DNA of 64,000 nucleotides from Knoellia koreensis. Lineage in GTDB: Bacteria; Actinomycetota; Actinomycetes; Actinomycetales; Dermatophilaceae. The notes under the pieces are model-generated. The model saw only the letters and a list, made by a program, of their open reading frames with translations, was not told where the DNA came from and did not search any database. The DNA is taken from assembly GCF_013041615.1 (NCBI RefSeq), contig NZ_JABEPQ010000005.1:186001-250000 (forward strand), written 5' to 3'. Position numbers and translations under genes: made by a program. Shown in pieces: positions 62,476 to 64,000 of the stretch (position 1 is its first letter; every line of letters begins with the position of its first letter).

Positions 62476-64000
62476 ATGGCTGCGGTCGTGGAGCGCGAGG
62501 CACCGGCCGGTATGCCGCGTGGCGACGCCCGCGCGGACGTCCCGTCCTCGCGGTGGTCACGATGGGTGGCATCGTGGCGGGTGGCGCTGCGGATGGCGCG
62601 ACGCGACCTGCGCCGGCACCGCGGGCGGGCCGTGCTGGTGTTCGTCATGGTGGCGCTGCCAGTCGGGCTGCTCGTGGGAGGACTGGCGTTCAGCACCTCA
62701 GGGATGGTGACGGCGGCCGAACGCATCCCGGTCTCCTTGGGCACGGCGCAGGGCATGCTGCGCGGACCGAACGCACGCGTGGTCTGGCAGACCGCCGACC
62801 CCGATGTCGGCTATGGCACCGCGGACGGTGAGCAGCCGCCGCCTGAGGCCACCCCGGTGCCGGGCTTCGACCCGGGCGCTGGTGGCACCTCCGGCAACGC
62901 CGCCGCTCTTGAGCGGCTCACTGGCGGTGTCGTGGTCCCCGTCGGGTCGGAGACGGTGCGTCGCGTCCTCGACGACCGGCGCTCGCGCATCACGACCGTG
63001 GAGAACCTCGACCTGGCGAGCGTCGACCTCGGCACGAAGGCGGTGCTGCGGTCGGGGCGATGGGCCAAGGACAACACCGAGATCGTCGCCACGTCGTTCG
63101 GGGTCAGCCGCGGCATGCCGACGTCGGGCACCGCCCTCCTGCGATCCGGCGGCAAGGACTTCCGGGTCACCGTCGTCGGGGTGGCCGACTACTTCACCAG
63201 CTGGGGTGGCCAGCCGGACGCCGTGACGGCGGCGCCGTTCAATGCCGCGAGCGTGATGGACTGGAGCTACCTCGTGCTCCGGGACACCGCGATCCCGTAC
63301 TCGGAGGTCAAGCGGCTCAACGGCTACGGGTTCCAGGTGATGAGCGCTGACGTGCTGCGGCACCCACCGACGGAAGCCGAGCTGCCCCCGCAGATCCAGC
63401 AGGTCTCCAACAGCAGTGCCGACGACGTGCGCGTGACCGTCGCGGTGGGCGGCGTCATGCTCCTGCTGGTCACCACGCTGCTCGTCTCGCCGGCCTTCGC
63501 CGTGGCGGCCTCCCGCCAGCGGCGCACCCTCGCTCTCGCGGCCAGCAACGGCGCCGAGACCCGTCAGCTGCGACGGACCGTGCTCGCCCAGGCGCTGGTC
63601 CTCGGTGTCCTGTCCGCGCTGGTGGCGGCCGTGCTTGCGCTCGCCGGGTTGCGCGCCGTCATGTGGGGCTGGGTGGCGGTGCGGCCGTGGACCACGTTCC
63701 GGTTCTTCGAGCTGCCCGTGTGGGCGGTCGTGGCAGTCGTGCTCATGGCCGTCGTGAGCGTGCTCATCGCGGCACTCATCCCGTCGATGCGGCTCGGGCG
63801 CCTCGACATCGTCGGAGTCATGAAGGGACAGAACGTCTCACCCCGCCTGAACCGGATCCTGCCGGTGCTGGGTGCGCTGATGGCCGGCGGTGGCGGCATC
63901 GGTCTCGTGCTGACCGTGGCCCGGCGGACGTCGGAGATCCCCGTGATGCTGATGGCGATCGTCCTCGTGGTGGGTGCGCTGCTGCTCGTGCCGCTCCTGC
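62476..64000 (+). CDS. FtsX-type ABC transporter permease, 3' truncated
   Basis: The frame opens at the ATG at 62476 and runs to the window edge without a stop (508 codons seen). A first helix (AVLVFVMVALPVGLLVGGLA, near residues 52-71) is followed by an extracytoplasmic domain of about 240 residues. A three-helix FtsX core begins VTVAVGGVMLLLVTTLLVSP, with the cytoplasmic loop AASRQRRTLALAASNGAE, as in MacB/FtsX permeases. A further helix starts just before the edge, suggesting a duplicated, longer permease of the 800-900 residue class. Together with the upstream ATPase it forms an exporter or mechanosensor whose substrate is unknown. Confidence 0.88.
   Translation, partial: MAAVVEREAPAGMPRGDARADVPSSRWSRWVASWRVALRMARRDLRRHRGRAVLVFVMVALPVGLLVGGLAFSTSGMVTAAERIPVSLGTAQGMLRGPNARVVWQTADPDVGYGTADGEQPPPEATPVPGFDPGAGGTSGNAAALERLTGGVVVPVGSETVRRVLDDRRSRITTVENLDLASVDLGTKAVLRSGRWAKDNTEIVATSFGVSRGMPTSGTALLRSGGKDFRVTVVGVADYFTSWGGQPDAVTAAPFNAASVMDWSYLVLRDTAIPYSEVKRLNGYGFQVMSADVLRHPPTEAELPPQIQQVSNSSADDVRVTVAVGGVMLLLVTTLLVSPAFAVAASRQRRTLALAASNGAETRQLRRTVLAQALVLGVLSALVAAVLALAGLRAVMWGWVAVRPWTTFRFFELPVWAVVAVVLMAVVSVLIAALIPSMRLGRLDIVGVMKGQNVSPRLNRILPVLGALMAGGGGIGLVLTVARRTSEIPVMLMAIVLVVGALLLVPLL

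Noticed and set aside
1-64000. tRNA, rRNA or prophage genes
   Set aside because: No tRNA-like cloverleaf, rRNA sequence, integrase or phage structural gene was recognised on either strand.

Overview
The window is about 64 kb of very GC-rich (about 70% by eye) bacterial chromosome. Gene content points to a high-GC Gram-positive actinomycete: an LAxTG-type cell-wall anchor, DUF4235, an EF-G-like GTPase, MMPL and TetR genes, and a histidine-utilisation set built on HutF. I infer Micrococcales, possibly Intrasporangiaceae, at moderate confidence. I see no rRNA, tRNA, transposase, integrase or CRISPR array. Most of it reads as ordinary core or accessory chromosome.

Layout. 1-2.1 kb: the tail of a glycosyltransferase, two small genes and an AlkA-type DNA glycosylase. 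2.5-7.7 kb: a ChvE/MmsA/MmsB monosaccharide ABC importer with a divergent LacI-family regulator and a palindromic operator between them. 7.8-10.4 kb: an EF-G-like GTPase and a lipoprotein. 10.45-28.04 kb: one gene of 17.6 kb encoding a secreted protein of about 5,860 residues. It has 47 DUF11/DUF7507-like domains and a C-terminal LAFTG sorting signal. 28.2-31.4 kb: a TPP-riboswitch-controlled ECF importer for a thiamine precursor (fused ATPase-ATPase-EcfT plus YkoE). 31.5-35.4 kb: DUF4235, two CNNM/CorC proteins and a DUF4331 protein. 35.5-45.1 kb: histidine degradation (hutI, hutF, an M20 amidohydrolase, hutU, hutH), split by a secreted phosphoesterase and a YbaK-like gene. 45.2-48.6 kb: a TetR-MMPL operon. 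48.7-55.5 kb: a universal stress protein, a TctABC tricarboxylate importer and a divergent CitAB-like two-component system followed by an IclR regulator. 55.5-59.0 kb: a small membrane protein, a Tat-exported PhoX-like protein, a MobA-like transferase and a quinone oxidoreductase. 59.2-64 kb: an MFS transporter, DUF1304, and a PadR-ABC-FtsX operon that runs off the right edge.

How the genes work together. The sugar importer and its LacI regulator form one unit. HutH, HutU, HutI and HutF carry histidine to formylglutamate, and the adjacent M20 hydrolase is the best candidate for the last step. The Tct importer is probably switched on by the CitA/CitB-type pair beside it. The ECF operon is controlled through a riboswitch that seems able to hide the ribosome-binding site.

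Signals outside genes. The octamer GTATGCCG or its complement occurs 53 times by hand count, almost equally on both strands, against roughly two expected from base composition. A 33-bp tandem repeat occurs at two distant intergenic sites. A 24-bp repeat flanks the MFS gene. A perfect 48-bp palindrome and an 18-bp-stem hairpin sit in intergenic gaps. The giant gene has clear higher-order block duplication.
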